NCBI GenBank assembly: GCA_046349155.1 | Contig: JAXMCW010000006.1 | Coordinates: 62,001-126,000 of the forward strand | Direction: 5' to 3' | DNA from: Alsobacter sp046349155 | Lineage (GTDB): Bacteria; Pseudomonadota; Alphaproteobacteria; Rhizobiales; Beijerinckiaceae | DNA length: 64,000 nucleotides | Part shown: one piece after another, positions 1 through 9,512 of the stretch | How positions within the stretch are numbered: position 1 is the stretch's first letter | Layout of the letters: each line of letters begins with the position of its first letter | Program-made: the position numbers and the translations under genes | Notes under the pieces: model-generated | The model's input: the letters and a program-made list of their open reading frames with translations, nothing else | Database searches by the model: none | What the model was told of the DNA's origin: nothing

Positions 1-115
1 TGTGAACGCTGCTGATCAGGCCGGGAAGTTCGGTGACCGAAACCGTGTTGTTGGCCACGAAGGCCGCGACGATTTCTGCAGACAGATCAATAATGTTGGC
101 GGTGTCTTCAGCCAC
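1..115 (-). CDS. mucR: MucR/Ros-family zinc-finger transcriptional regulator (N-terminal part, runs off the window)
   Basis: The reverse strand encodes the first 38 residues, beginning MAEDTANIIDLSAEIVAAFV and continuing through a VTELPGLISSVH segment. This is the characteristic N-terminus of MucR/Ros regulators of alphaproteobacteria, which bind AT-rich DNA through a single C2H2-type zinc finger (outside this window) and act as global repressors and autoregulators. The start is a GTG at 113-115, preceded on its own strand by GGGAGAGG, a strong ribosome-binding site. The gene continues beyond position 1, so the zinc finger cannot be inspected. The family call rests on the N-terminal pattern only. 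Confidence 0.8.
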   Translation of the reverse strand, partial: MAEDTANIIDLSAEIVAAFVANNTVSVTELPGLISSVH

Positions 116-446
116 TGGCCTCTCCCGGTTGCACCTGACCGTTGATTCGGTCAAACGACCTTGGTCATACAAATAAATTTTTGCAAGGGGGAGGTAAAAG
201 AGTTTGCCCGAAATCAGAAACAATGGGTTGCGAAATCTGTGGACCGCAAGCGTTTGGGTGTTCGCAGCGCAACCTCAGGGATGAAGCCAAGTGGAACGCC
301 GGTCCCCCGGGTGAGAGCCACGATGAGCGACGGCGTCCTGGGTTCCGCGTCCGCCGCGATTTCTTGCAGGGACAGGAGCACGCCCGTCCCCGCCAGAACA
401 CGACGATTTCGCAATCCTCGATCGTCCAGAGCAGGCCAGGTCAGCT
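116..446. other. Intergenic region with AT-rich tract upstream of mucR
   Basis: No credible gene is seen in these 331 bases; the short open frames here have no ribosome-binding site and no recognisable protein. The notable element is an AT-rich stretch at about 166-200, exceptional in a 70% GC region and lying 50-85 bases upstream of the mucR start. MucR/Ros proteins are known to bind such AT-rich tracts and often repress their own gene, so an autoregulatory operator is a reasonable inference. The rest should hold the end of the aldehyde dehydrogenase transcript, but no clear hairpin-plus-T terminator is visible. Confidence 0.35.
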
Positions 447-1910
447 TCAATATGGCGCCGCCACAGCTCCCATTTCGACATAGACCGACTTGATGCGTGT
501 GTAGTGTTCGATGGCGGCCTTGGAGTTTTCGCGCCCCACGCCCGAGCGCTTGACCCCGCCGAAGGGCAGCTCGACGGGGGTGAGGTTGTAGGCGTTGATC
601 CAGCAGGTGCCGGCCTCCAGCCTTGCGACGACGCGATGGCCGCGCTGGATGTCCCGCGTGAAGACGCCGGCCGCGAGGCCGAAGTCCGTATCGTTGGCGC
701 GCGCCACGACCTCGTCCTCGTCGTCGAAGTCGAAGACGCACATCACGGGCCCGAAGATCTCCTCGCGCGCGATGCGCATGTCGTCGCGCACGTCGACGAA
801 GATCGTCGGGGAGACGAAGGCGCCCTGCTCGAAACCCTGGAGCCGAACGGCGTCGCCGCCGCAGAGCAGCCGCGCTCCCTCGGCCACGCCCAGCCTCATG
901 TAGTCGAGCACCCGCTCGCGCTGCTTCTGCGAGACGAGCGGCCCCATCTGGGTCTCGGGATCGAGCGGATCGCCCAGCCTGATCGCCTTGGTGCGGGCCA
1001 GCAGCCTGTCGAGGAAGGCGTCCTTGACGCTGCGATGCACGAAGACCCGCGTGCCGTTCGAGCAGACCTGTCCCGTCGAGTAGAAGTTTCCGAGCATCGC
1101 GCCGGAGACTGCGTCGTCGAGCGTGGCGTCCTCGAAGACGATGAGCGGCGACTTGCCGCCCAGTTCCATCGTCGCCGGCCGGATGCCGGCCCCGGCGGCC
1201 GCCATGACCTTCCGACCGGTGCCCACCGACCCCGTGAGGCTCACCTTGTCGACCCCCGAATGGGCCGTGAGCGCGGCGCCCGTCGGCCCCGCTCCCTGGA
1301 TCACGTTGAACACGCCCGCTGGCGCGCCGGCCTCCGTCAGGATCTCCGCCAGCTTCAGCGCCGTGAGCGGCGTCAGTTCGGAGGGCTTGAAGACCATCGT
1401 GTTGCCGCAGGCCAGGGCGGGGGCCGCCTTCCACGAGGCGACCTGGATCGGGTAGTTCCACGCACCGATCGCGCCCACGACCCCCCAGGGCTCGCGCCGC
1501 GTGTAGCCGAATGAGCCGCCGAGATCGACGAGTTCGCCCGTGATGCCCGCGGCCAGCCCGCCGAAATAGTCGAGGCTGTCCGCGCCCGACGCGGCGTCGG
1601 CCACCAGCGTCTCCTGCAGGGCCTTGCCGGTGTCGAGCGTCTCCAGGCGGGAGAGCTCCTCGTTGCGGTCGCGCATGATGTCGGCCGCCCGCCGCAGGAT
1701 GCGCCCCCGCGCCGCGCCGCCCAGGGCCGCCCAGGCCGGCTGGGCCCCGCGCGCCGCCGCGACGGCCGCGTCCACCGTGGCCTCGGTGGCGGCGTGAACC
1801 CGGGCGATCACCTCGCCGGTCGCGGGGAAGACGCTCTCGATCAGGGCGCCGGCCGGATCCTCGACGAAGCGGCCGCCGATGAAGTGGGACGCCTGGGGCT
1901 GCGCTCTCAT
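447..1910 (-). CDS. betB: Aldehyde dehydrogenase, betaine-aldehyde dehydrogenase-like
   Basis: NAD(P)-dependent aldehyde dehydrogenase of 487 residues, the usual full length for the family. Visible catalytic features are Asn152 in GAWNYP, Lys175 in FKPSE, the general base Glu249 in ELGGKS and nucleophile Cys283 in GQVCSNGTR. The overall pattern is closest to BetB, which oxidises betaine aldehyde to glycine betaine. No choline dehydrogenase, betI or choline transporter is nearby. Instead the gene is the third member of a leftward operon behind a class II aldolase and an MtnA-type isomerase. That context suggests it may oxidise the aldehyde released by the aldolase, for example methylthioacetaldehyde or acetaldehyde. 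Substrate assignment is inference; family membership is secure. Confidence 0.85.
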   Translation of the reverse strand: MRAQPQASHFIGGRFVEDPAGALIESVFPATGEVIARVHAATEATVDAAVAAARGAQPAWAALGGAARGRILRRAADIMRDRNEELSRLETLDTGKALQETLVADAASGADSLDYFGGLAAGITGELVDLGGSFGYTRREPWGVVGAIGAWNYPIQVASWKAAPALACGNTMVFKPSELTPLTALKLAEILTEAGAPAGVFNVIQGAGPTGAALTAHSGVDKVSLTGSVGTGRKVMAAAGAGIRPATMELGGKSPLIVFEDATLDDAVSGAMLGNFYSTGQVCSNGTRVFVHRSVKDAFLDRLLARTKAIRLGDPLDPETQMGPLVSQKQRERVLDYMRLGVAEGARLLCGGDAVRLQGFEQGAFVSPTIFVDVRDDMRIAREEIFGPVMCVFDFDDEDEVVARANDTDFGLAAGVFTRDIQRGHRVVARLEAGTCWINAYNLTPVELPFGGVKRSGVGRENSKAAIEHYTRIKSVYVEMGAVAAPY

Positions 1911-2025
1911 GATGGGCTCCTTGCTGGACGGATGGCGGCCACCCTGCGCCCTGCGCAGGAACGCTTCTGACCGCAGCCCGACCTCGGCTGGCAGCCCGGC
2001 GTCCTCCGGGTCGCGAGAGGCGGCG

Positions 2026-3123
2026 TCAGCGCCGCGCCGCGAGGTCCGGGAACAGCGTGGCCAGGCCCTCGGCCGTCGCCGGGCAGACCCCGCGGTCGGT
2101 GATCAGCCCAGTCACCAGATGGGCCGGCGTCACGTCGAAGGCGAAGTTCGCGGCGGGGCTGCCGGGGGCGACGATCTCCACCGTGGCGAGGGAGCCGTCC
2201 GGCAGGCGCCCGGTCATGTGCGTGAGCTCGGCGGGGTCGCGCTCCTCGATGGGGATCTCGCGGACGCCGTCCTCGATCGTCCAGTCGATGGTCGGGTGCG
2301 GCAGGGCCACGTAGAAGGGCACCTGGTTCGCCGCTGCGGCCAGCGCCTTCAGGTAGGTGCCGATCTTGTTGCAGACGTCGCCGCGCGCCGTGGTCCGGTC
2401 TGTGCCGACGATGCAGAGGTCCACCTTGCCGTGCTGCATGAGGTGGCCGCCGACATTGTCGGCGATGACGGTGTGCGGCACGCCGTGCGCGCCGAGCTCG
2501 AAGGCCGTGAGCGAGGCGCCCTGGTTGCGCGGGCGGGTCTCGTCGACCCAGACATGGACGGGCACGCCGCGATCATGCGCCATGTAGATCGGCGCGAGCG
2601 CCGTGCCCCAGTCGACCGTGGCGAGCCAGCCGGCGTTGCAATGGGTGAGGACGTTGACCCGGCGCCCGGTGCGGATGAAAGCGGCCTCGATCAGCGGCGC
2701 TCCTGCCTCGCCGATGCTGCGGCAGACCGCGACGTCGTCCTCGGCGATGGCGCCCGCCCGGGCCCAGGCCGCCATGGCGCGCTCCGCCGGCGGGAGAGGC
2801 GTGAGTCGCGCGCCGAGGTCGTCGAGCGCCCAGCGCAGGTTCACCGCCGTCGGGCGGGTCCGGTAGAGCACGTCATAGGCCTCGGCGAGATGCGCGTCGG
2901 ACGGGTCCTCGCGCATGGCGATCGCCATGCCATAGGCCGCCGTGACGCCGATCAGCGGCGCGCCGCGCACCAGCATCGCCCGAATGGCGTGGGCCACCTC
3001 TTGCAGCGTGGCGAGCCGCGCCGTCTCGAATCGGTGCGGCAGCAGCGTCTGGTCGATGATCTCGACCGCGTCGCCGCCGGCGGCCGGCCAGATGGTGCGC
3101 CAGGAGCGTCCGTCGATCCTCAT
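2026..3123 (-). CDS. mtnA: S-methyl-5-thioribose-1-phosphate isomerase (MtnA family)
   Basis: Converts an aldose-1-phosphate such as 5-methylthioribose-1-phosphate to the ketose (ribulose-1-phosphate) form. The 365-residue protein shows the MtnA signature: RGAPLIG at 53-59, catalytic Cys162 in LTHCNAG, DETRPRNQGA at 194-203, catalytic Asp242 in VGTDRTTARGD and the IPIEER segment. The GTDRTTARGDVCNKIG motif departs from the usual GADRIAANGDVANKIG, hinting at a subfamily or a different 5-substituent, as in 5-deoxyribose-1-phosphate isomerases. The ATG at 3123 is chosen because GGGAGG lies just upstream and the family N-terminus begins here. The open frame extends 58 codons further upstream but is low-complexity. 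It follows the aldolase gene by 31 bases. Confidence 0.9.
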   Translation of the reverse strand: MRIDGRSWRTIWPAAGGDAVEIIDQTLLPHRFETARLATLQEVAHAIRAMLVRGAPLIGVTAAYGMAIAMREDPSDAHLAEAYDVLYRTRPTAVNLRWALDDLGARLTPLPPAERAMAAWARAGAIAEDDVAVCRSIGEAGAPLIEAAFIRTGRRVNVLTHCNAGWLATVDWGTALAPIYMAHDRGVPVHVWVDETRPRNQGASLTAFELGAHGVPHTVIADNVGGHLMQHGKVDLCIVGTDRTTARGDVCNKIGTYLKALAAAANQVPFYVALPHPTIDWTIEDGVREIPIEERDPAELTHMTGRLPDGSLATVEIVAPGSPAANFAFDVTPAHLVTGLITDRGVCPATAEGLATLFPDLAARR

Positions 3124-3154
3124 CGCAGCCTCCCTTCGCGCGCCGCCCCGCCGG

Positions 3155-4039
3155 TCAGGCGCGCCTGCGGCCCGCCGGCTTGCCCGCGGCAGGCTCCTTG
3201 GCGACAGGCTTCTTGGCAGCAGGCTTCTTGGCGGCGGCGCGGGCAGGCTTCGCGGCGCTGGCGCCGCGCGGCACGGGGATCTCGGCCCGGGCGTCAAGGT
3301 CGGGGGCCTGTCCGTAGCTCATGCGTCGCATCTGTTCGATGACCTGCGCCATCTCTGCCTGGGAAAGCGCCGGCGGCTCGCCCATGGCCTGGGCGTGGAC
3401 ATACATCTTCGCCAGGGTCTCCACTTCCACCGCGCGCCACATCGCCTTGGCGAAGGTCTCGGCGATGACAATCAGGCCGTGGTGGCCCAGGAGGCAGGCC
3501 GTGCGGTCCTGCAGAGCTTCCAGCGCGTGGTCGGAGAGGTCCTGCGTTCCGAAACAGGCATAGGGCGCGCAGCGAATGTCCGTGCCGCCCGCCACCGCCA
3601 CCATGTAGTGGAAGGCCGGGATGCCGCGCTCGTGCACGGCGAGCGTGGTGCAGTAGACCGAGTGCGTGTGCAGCACGACGTTCACGTCCGGCCGCGCGCG
3701 CAGGATGTCGCGATGGAAGCGCCACTCGGAGGAGGGGCGGTGGCGTCCCTCGTAGCTGGCGTCCCAGGCCATCTCCACGATGTCCTCGGGCGCCATCTGA
3801 TCGTAGGGCAGGCTTGTCGGGGTGATCAGCATGCCCCCGTCGATCCGGTGCGAGACATTGCCGGACGTGCCCTGGTTGAGCCCGCTGCGGTTCATCTCCA
3901 GGCAGGTCTCGATGATGCCGCGCCGCAGATCGGGATGGCTCGGCCCGGCGGGCCGCCGCGCCTTCGCCGCGACCTTGGAGGCTGGCCCGCCCGTCGTGGC
4001 GCGGGTCGTCGAAGCGGAAGGGGCGGCGCGGGTGCTCAT
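3155..4039 (-). CDS. Class II aldolase/adducin-family protein with basic N- and C-terminal extensions
   Basis: Zinc-dependent class II aldolase of 294 residues. The core (about 35-245) has SGNVSHR at 59-65, the acid residue in SSEW (Glu105), metal ligands in VLHTHS (His124, His126) and LLGHHG (His186/187). In the DHAP shunt such an aldolase cleaves 5-methylthioribulose-1-phosphate or 5-deoxyribulose-1-phosphate into DHAP and a two-carbon aldehyde. The neighbouring mtnA and kinase genes support that role. Unusual are a Ser/Thr/Ala/Lys-rich N-terminal extension of about 35 residues and an Ala-Lys-Pro repeat tail (263-294) with AAKKPAAKKP-like units ending in RRRA, absent from standard FucA/RhaD-type enzymes. 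Start ATG has a GAGAGGA site upstream. MtnB dehydratase activity is a less likely alternative. Confidence 0.85.
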   Translation of the reverse strand: MSTRAAPSASTTRATTGGPASKVAAKARRPAGPSHPDLRRGIIETCLEMNRSGLNQGTSGNVSHRIDGGMLITPTSLPYDQMAPEDIVEMAWDASYEGRHRPSSEWRFHRDILRARPDVNVVLHTHSVYCTTLAVHERGIPAFHYMVAVAGGTDIRCAPYACFGTQDLSDHALEALQDRTACLLGHHGLIVIAETFAKAMWRAVEVETLAKMYVHAQAMGEPPALSQAEMAQVIEQMRRMSYGQAPDLDARAEIPVPRGASAAKPARAAAKKPAAKKPVAKEPAAGKPAGRRRA

Positions 4040-4192
4040 GCGGGCGTCCTCTCGAGGGGAGGTGTTGTCTGCGTCCCTCATCGCACCCGGGCCCCCGCCC
4101 GTGCAAGTCGCAACACGCGCATGAGCCTTGCCAAGCCGAAGCGGGGTCGGCCATGGTCCCGGCCTGGGGCGCGAAGCCGTCCGGGGGAAACG
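4040..4192. promoter_or_regulatory. Divergent promoter region between the aldolase and kinase operons
   Basis: This 153-base gap separates the leftward aldolase-mtnA-aldehyde dehydrogenase operon from the rightward kinase-enolase pair. It must hold promoters for both, so it is where joint regulation of the putative pathway would act. I do not see a clear sigma-70 -35/-10 pair or a strong palindromic operator. No regulator gene is encoded adjacent to it. Confidence 0.4.
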
Positions 4193-5221
4193 ATGCCGGC
4201 GAGCGGGGATGGGGACGGCGAGATGACGCCCGACGATCGCAGGGAGATCACGGCCGCCCTCGTCCGCATGGGCCTGCTCGCCTCCGGCGAGGCAGTCGCC
4301 TTCACGCCGCTGACCGGCGGGGTCTCCTCCGACATCCACCTCGTGACCACGGGCTCGCGCCGGTTCTGCGTCAAGCGGGCCCTCGCCCGCCTGAAGGTCG
4401 CCGCCGTGTGGGAAGCACCGGTCAGCCGCAATGCCGCGGAGGCTGCCTGGCTGCGCAAGGCCGGCGCCTGGCTGCCGCGCGCGGCGCCCGCCGTCCTTGG
4501 GGAGGACCCGTCCCTGGGGCTCTTCGCCATGGCCTTCCTGCCGCCGCGGGACAATCCGGTCTGGAAGGCCGAGCTCCTGGCGGGGCAGGTCGATGCGGCC
4601 TTCGCCGCCTCCGTCGGGCGCGACCTCGCGACCATCCACGCCCAGAGCGCCCGCGACCCCTCGGTTCCCGCGGCCTTCGCCCACGACGAGACGTTCGAGG
4701 CGATCCGGATCGAGCCCTATCTGCTCGCCACGGCGCGGGCCCATCCGGACCTCGGCGGCCCGCTCGCGGCGCTCGCCGCGCGCACCCTCGCGACGAAGCG
4801 GGTGTTGGTGCATGGCGACGTCAGCCCCAAGAACATCCTGCACGGCCCGGCCGGGCCCGTCTTCCTCGATGCGGAATGCGCCTGGTTCGGCGACCCCGCC
4901 TTCGACCTGGCCTTCTGCCTCAATCACCTGCTGCTGAAGGGCGCTCGCGCCGGCGTCGACCGCGCGCCATACCTCGCCGCCTACGACTCGCTCGTTCGCG
5001 CCTACCTCGCGGGGGTCGACTGGGAGCCGGCGCAGGATGTCGAGGCCCGCGCGGCCTCGTTGCTGCCGGGGCTGTTCCTCGCCCGGGTCGACGGCAAGTC
5101 GCCGGTGGAGTACCTCGCCCGCGAGGAGGAGAGGGACGCCGTGCGGCGCTGCGCCGTCCCTCTCCTGCGCCGCGCGCCGGCGCGCCTGTCCGAACTCTCG
5201 AGCGCCTGGGCCATGACATGA
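4193..5221 (+). CDS. APH/5-methylthioribose-kinase-like phosphotransferase
   Basis: Small-molecule kinase of the aminoglycoside phosphotransferase/MTR kinase superfamily, 342 residues. It shows a nucleotide-binding Lys61 in FCVKRA, the Brenner catalytic loop HGDVSPKN at 207-214 and a DAE metal-binding motif at 226-228 followed by GDPAFDLAF. With MtnA-type isomerase and class II aldolase genes divergently adjacent, the likely substrate is a 5-modified ribose phosphorylated at C1 (5-methylthioribose or 5-deoxyribose). This is inferred from context, because the superfamily also includes antibiotic, choline and fructosamine kinases. The ATG at 4193 has GGGGGA four bases upstream; an internal ATG at 4223 would give 332 residues. 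The stop overlaps the start of the next gene (ATGA), indicating translational coupling. Confidence 0.8.
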   Translation: MPASGDGDGEMTPDDRREITAALVRMGLLASGEAVAFTPLTGGVSSDIHLVTTGSRRFCVKRALARLKVAAVWEAPVSRNAAEAAWLRKAGAWLPRAAPAVLGEDPSLGLFAMAFLPPRDNPVWKAELLAGQVDAAFAASVGRDLATIHAQSARDPSVPAAFAHDETFEAIRIEPYLLATARAHPDLGGPLAALAARTLATKRVLVHGDVSPKNILHGPAGPVFLDAECAWFGDPAFDLAFCLNHLLLKGARAGVDRAPYLAAYDSLVRAYLAGVDWEPAQDVEARAASLLPGLFLARVDGKSPVEYLAREEERDAVRRCAVPLLRRAPARLSELSSAWAMT

Positions 5222-6510
5222 CCGAACCTGCCATCGAGTCCCTCAGGGCCCGCCGCATCTGGGATTCGCGCGGCCGCCCCACCGTGGAGGTGGACGCGCT
5301 CCTCAGCGACGGGAGCCTCGGGCGCGGCGTCGCGCCCGCCGGGGCGTCCCGGGGCAGCCGCGAGGCGGTCGACCTGCGCGACGGGGGCGCGCGCCTCGGC
5401 GGCATGGACGTGCAGAGGGCGCTCGCCGGCATCCGCGACGAGATCGCCCCGGCGCTCGTGGGGCGCGATCCCTTCGACCAGGGCGGCTGCGACGCGCTGC
5501 TGAGCGCGCTCGACGGCACCCCGACCAAGGCGCGCCTCGGCGGCAACGCCACGGTCGCCGTCTCGCTCGCCGTGCTGCACGCCGCCGCCGCAAGCCGCGG
5601 CCTGCCCCTGTGGCGGCACCTCGCGGGCGACGCCGCGGTCCGGCTCCCGCTTCCGGAGATCCAGATCTTCGGGGGTGGCGCCCATGCGGGGCGGCGGACC
5701 GACGTGCAGGACTTCATGGTCATGGCGCCGCGCGCCGGCAGCTTCGCCGAGGCGCTGGAGATCACGGCCGAGGTCTACCGCGCCGCCGGCCAGATCATGG
5801 CCGAGCGCGGCCTCCTGCAGGGCGTGGCCGACGAGGGAGGCTGGTGGCCGGCCTTCGGCTCCAACGAGGAGGCGCTGGACACGCTGATGCGCGCCATCGA
5901 GCGGGCGGGCTTCACGCCCGGCGAGGAGGTGGCGATCTCGCTCGACGTCGCCGCGTCGGAGTTCGGCGCGGGCGGGCGCTATCGCCTGGCGCTCGACGGG
6001 CGGGACCTCGACCGCGACGCCTGGGGCGAGATCCTGGCCGGTTGGTGCGAGCGCTATCCGATCCTGTCCATCGAGGATCCTTTCGGCGAGGACGACCCGC
6101 AGGGCCTGGCCGCCTTCACCACGGCCTTCGGCGACCGCATCCAGGTGATCGGGGACGACTTCCTCGTGACTGACGCGGCGCGCGTGGACCAGGCCGCGCG
6201 CGACCGGACGGTCAACGCCGTGCTGGTCAAGGTGAACCAGGCGGGCACCGTCAGCGAGGCTCGCGCAGCTTGCGAGGCGGGACGTGCGGCGGGCTTCGGC
6301 ACCATCGTGTCGGCGCGCTCGGGGGAGACCGAGGACGTCGCCATCACCCACCTCGCCATCGGCTGGCATGCAGGCCAGCTCAAGGTGGGGTCCTTCGCCC
6401 GTTCCGAGCGCATGGCCAAGTGGAACGAGGCCCTGCGCATCGAGGAGGACCTCGGCCCCGCGGCGCGCTTCGCGGGCCTGTCCGGCCTGCCCTTCCGCCG
6501 CGGGGCCTGA
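5218..6510 (+). CDS. Divergent enolase paralog
   Basis: A 430-residue full-length enolase-fold protein. Conserved features include His156 in AHAGRRTDVQDFM, acid Glu206 in ADEGG, metal ligands Asp243, Glu286 (IEDPFGEDD) and Asp313 (GDD), base Lys338 in LVKVNQAGT, and Lys389. Two substrate-contact elements deviate from canonical enolase: the mobile loop is PAGASRG (40-46) instead of PSGASTG, and the SHRSGETED motif is SARSGETED (365-373), losing the catalytic-site His. It is therefore unlikely to be the housekeeping glycolytic enolase, which would normally sit elsewhere. It is co-translated with the sugar kinase (ATGA overlap at 5218-5221), so a role on a phosphorylated intermediate of the same pathway is inferred. 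The actual substrate is unknown. Confidence 0.82.
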   Translation: MTEPAIESLRARRIWDSRGRPTVEVDALLSDGSLGRGVAPAGASRGSREAVDLRDGGARLGGMDVQRALAGIRDEIAPALVGRDPFDQGGCDALLSALDGTPTKARLGGNATVAVSLAVLHAAAASRGLPLWRHLAGDAAVRLPLPEIQIFGGGAHAGRRTDVQDFMVMAPRAGSFAEALEITAEVYRAAGQIMAERGLLQGVADEGGWWPAFGSNEEALDTLMRAIERAGFTPGEEVAISLDVAASEFGAGGRYRLALDGRDLDRDAWGEILAGWCERYPILSIEDPFGEDDPQGLAAFTTAFGDRIQVIGDDFLVTDAARVDQAARDRTVNAVLVKVNQAGTVSEARAACEAGRAAGFGTIVSARSGETEDVAITHLAIGWHAGQLKVGSFARSERMAKWNEALRIEEDLGPAARFAGLSGLPFRRGA

Positions 6511-6553
6511 GCGGGCGGCCGGGCGCCGCGGTCGGCCTGGAGCCGCGCGGTCG

Positions 6554-7563
6554 TCAGAGGGAGCCGGGCAGCACGGAGACCGCCGGGGCTTCCGACGCCT
6601 CCGCCGGCCCCTCCATCACGCAGGCGCAGGCATGGCCGGGCATGCGCTCGACGAGCGGAGGGGGGTCGCTTCGGCAGGCCTCGGCCGCGAGCGGGCAGCG
6701 GGGCGCGAAGGCGCAGCCCGGCGGCAACTGGCTGAGGTCGGGCGGCGCGCCGCTGATCGTCCTGAGGCGCTCGCCCTTGCGAGCATGGCCGACGCGCGAG
6801 GCGAGGAGGCCGCGCGTATAGGGATGGCGCGGCGCCCGCATGACGTCGCGCACCGCGCCCGTCTCGACGATGCGGCCGGCATACATCACGGCGATGCGGT
6901 CCGCGACCTCCACGGCCACGCCGATGTCGTGCGTGACGAAGATGATGGAGAGTCCGAATTCGCGCTGCAGCTCGCGCAGGAGCAGCAGGATCTGGATCTG
7001 CACCGTGGCGTCCAGCGCGGTCGTCGGCTCGTCGGCGAGCAGCACGCTCGGCCTGCACGAAAGCGCCAGCGCGATCATGGCGCGCTGGCGCATGCCGCCG
7101 GACATTTCGTGCGGGTAGTTGTCCAGCCTGCGCTCCGGCGAGGGGATGCGCACGCGTTCGAACAAGGAGAGCGCGCGGGCGCGCGCCTGCGCCCGGGCGA
7201 TGCCTTCGTGCCGCTGGATGGCCTCCGCGATCTGGTCCCCCACGGTATAGACGGGGTCGAAGGCGAGCATCGGCTCCTGGAAGATCATCGATACGACCCG
7301 GCCGCGGAAATCCGCGAGCGCCGGGCGCGAGAGGGCGAGCACGTCCTGCCCATGCACAGTGATGCGCCCGGACATCTTCGAGCGCCCCGGCGGATGCAGC
7401 CGCAGGAGCGAGCGGAGGGTCACGCTCTTGCCCGAGCCGCTTTCGCCCAGCAGGGCGAGCACCTCGCCCTCGCCCACCGTCAGGGACACGCCGTCGACGG
7501 CGCGCACAGGCTTGCCGTGCCCGGTGAAGGTGACGGTGAGATCGGCGATCTCGACGGCGGCGC

Positions 7564-7567
<4 letters not shown>
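6554..7567 (-). CDS. ABC transporter ATPase, OppD/DppD type
   Basis: Cytoplasmic ATPase of a peptide/nickel/opine-class importer, 337 residues. It has Walker A GESGSGKS, signature MSGGM, Walker B LLADEPT and H-loop THD. The C-terminal oligopeptide-transporter domain carries the Cys-rich motif (CAFAPRCPLAAEAC) that in DppD/OppD proteins can bind an Fe-S cluster. It is the last gene of the five-gene leftward importer operon and overlaps the preceding ATPase gene by four bases (ATGA). The operon converges on the enolase-like gene with 43 bases between stops. The transported solute is not evident from the sequence. Confidence 0.92.
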
Positions 7568-8624
<1,057 letters not shown>

Positions 8625-8628
<4 letters not shown>

Positions 8629-9512
8629 CGCTTGACGTCCATGGCGGCGCGCAGGCCGTCGGAGAGCATGTTGAAGGCGATGGAGGTGATGAAGATCATC
8701 ACGCCCGGCAGCGCCGCCACCAGCGGCTGGGTGTAGATGGCCGTGCGCAGGGTGTTCAGCATCAGGCCCCATTCCGGCTCCGGCGGCCGCACCCCGAGGC
8801 CGAGGAAGGAAAGGCCGGAGGCCAGGATCATCGAGACGGAGATCAGGCTCGTCGCGTAGACGAAGACGGGGCCGAGCACGTTGCCGAGCAGGTGCACGCG
8901 CACGATCAGCGGCGAGCGCGCGCCCGAGGCGCGGGCGGCGTCGATGTAGTCGAGCCCGCGGACCTGGGTCGCCACGCTCTCGGCGATGCGAGCGATCGGC
9001 GGGATGAAGACGATCGTCAGCGAGACCAGCGCATTGGTGAGCCCGGCGCCGAGCGCGCCCGACAGGGCGACCGCCAGGAGCACCGAGGGAAAGGCGTAGA
9101 AGATGTCGATCGTGCGCATGATCAGCGTGTTCGTGAGCCCGCCGACATAGCCCGCGAGGATGCCGATGGCCGAGCCGATGACGAAGGCCATGGGAACGGG
9201 GGTGACGCCCATCAGCAGCGAGAGCCGCGCTCCCCAGATCAGGCGCGAGAGCATGTCGCGGCCGAGTTCGTCCGCCCCCAGCGGATAGCCGGGGGTGCCG
9301 ATCGGCTTCAGGCGGCGCAGCATCGAGCCCTTGGCCGGGTCGGCCGGCGCGAGGTAGGGCGCGAAGATGGCCATCAGGAGGATCAGCACGAGCACGGTCA
9401 GCGCGACCATCGCCACGGGGTCGCGCCGCAGGCGCGCGAGGACGCCGGCCCAATAGCCGGGAGAGCGCTGGATCTCGTCCGCAGGGGAGGGCGCGAGGGC
9501 TGCGGCGCTCAT
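8625..9512 (-). CDS. ABC transporter permease, OppC/DppC type
   Basis: Inner-membrane permease of 295 residues. An N-terminal cytoplasmic segment is followed by a first membrane helix (about 35-55), the GTPGYPLGADELGRDMLSRL motif characteristic of DppC/OppC, and further hydrophobic helices. The EAA-type ATPase-contact loop lies near YIDAARASGA, and the conserved GLSFLGLGVRPPEPEWG segment is near the C-terminus. It overlaps the preceding permease gene by one base and the following ATPase gene by four. Confidence 0.93.

Noticed and set aside
2942..5221. Forward open frame of 759 codons, looking like a large fusion ending in the kinase
   Set aside because: The part before 4193 is antisense to mtnA and the aldolase and has no family features; only the 3' part is a real gene.
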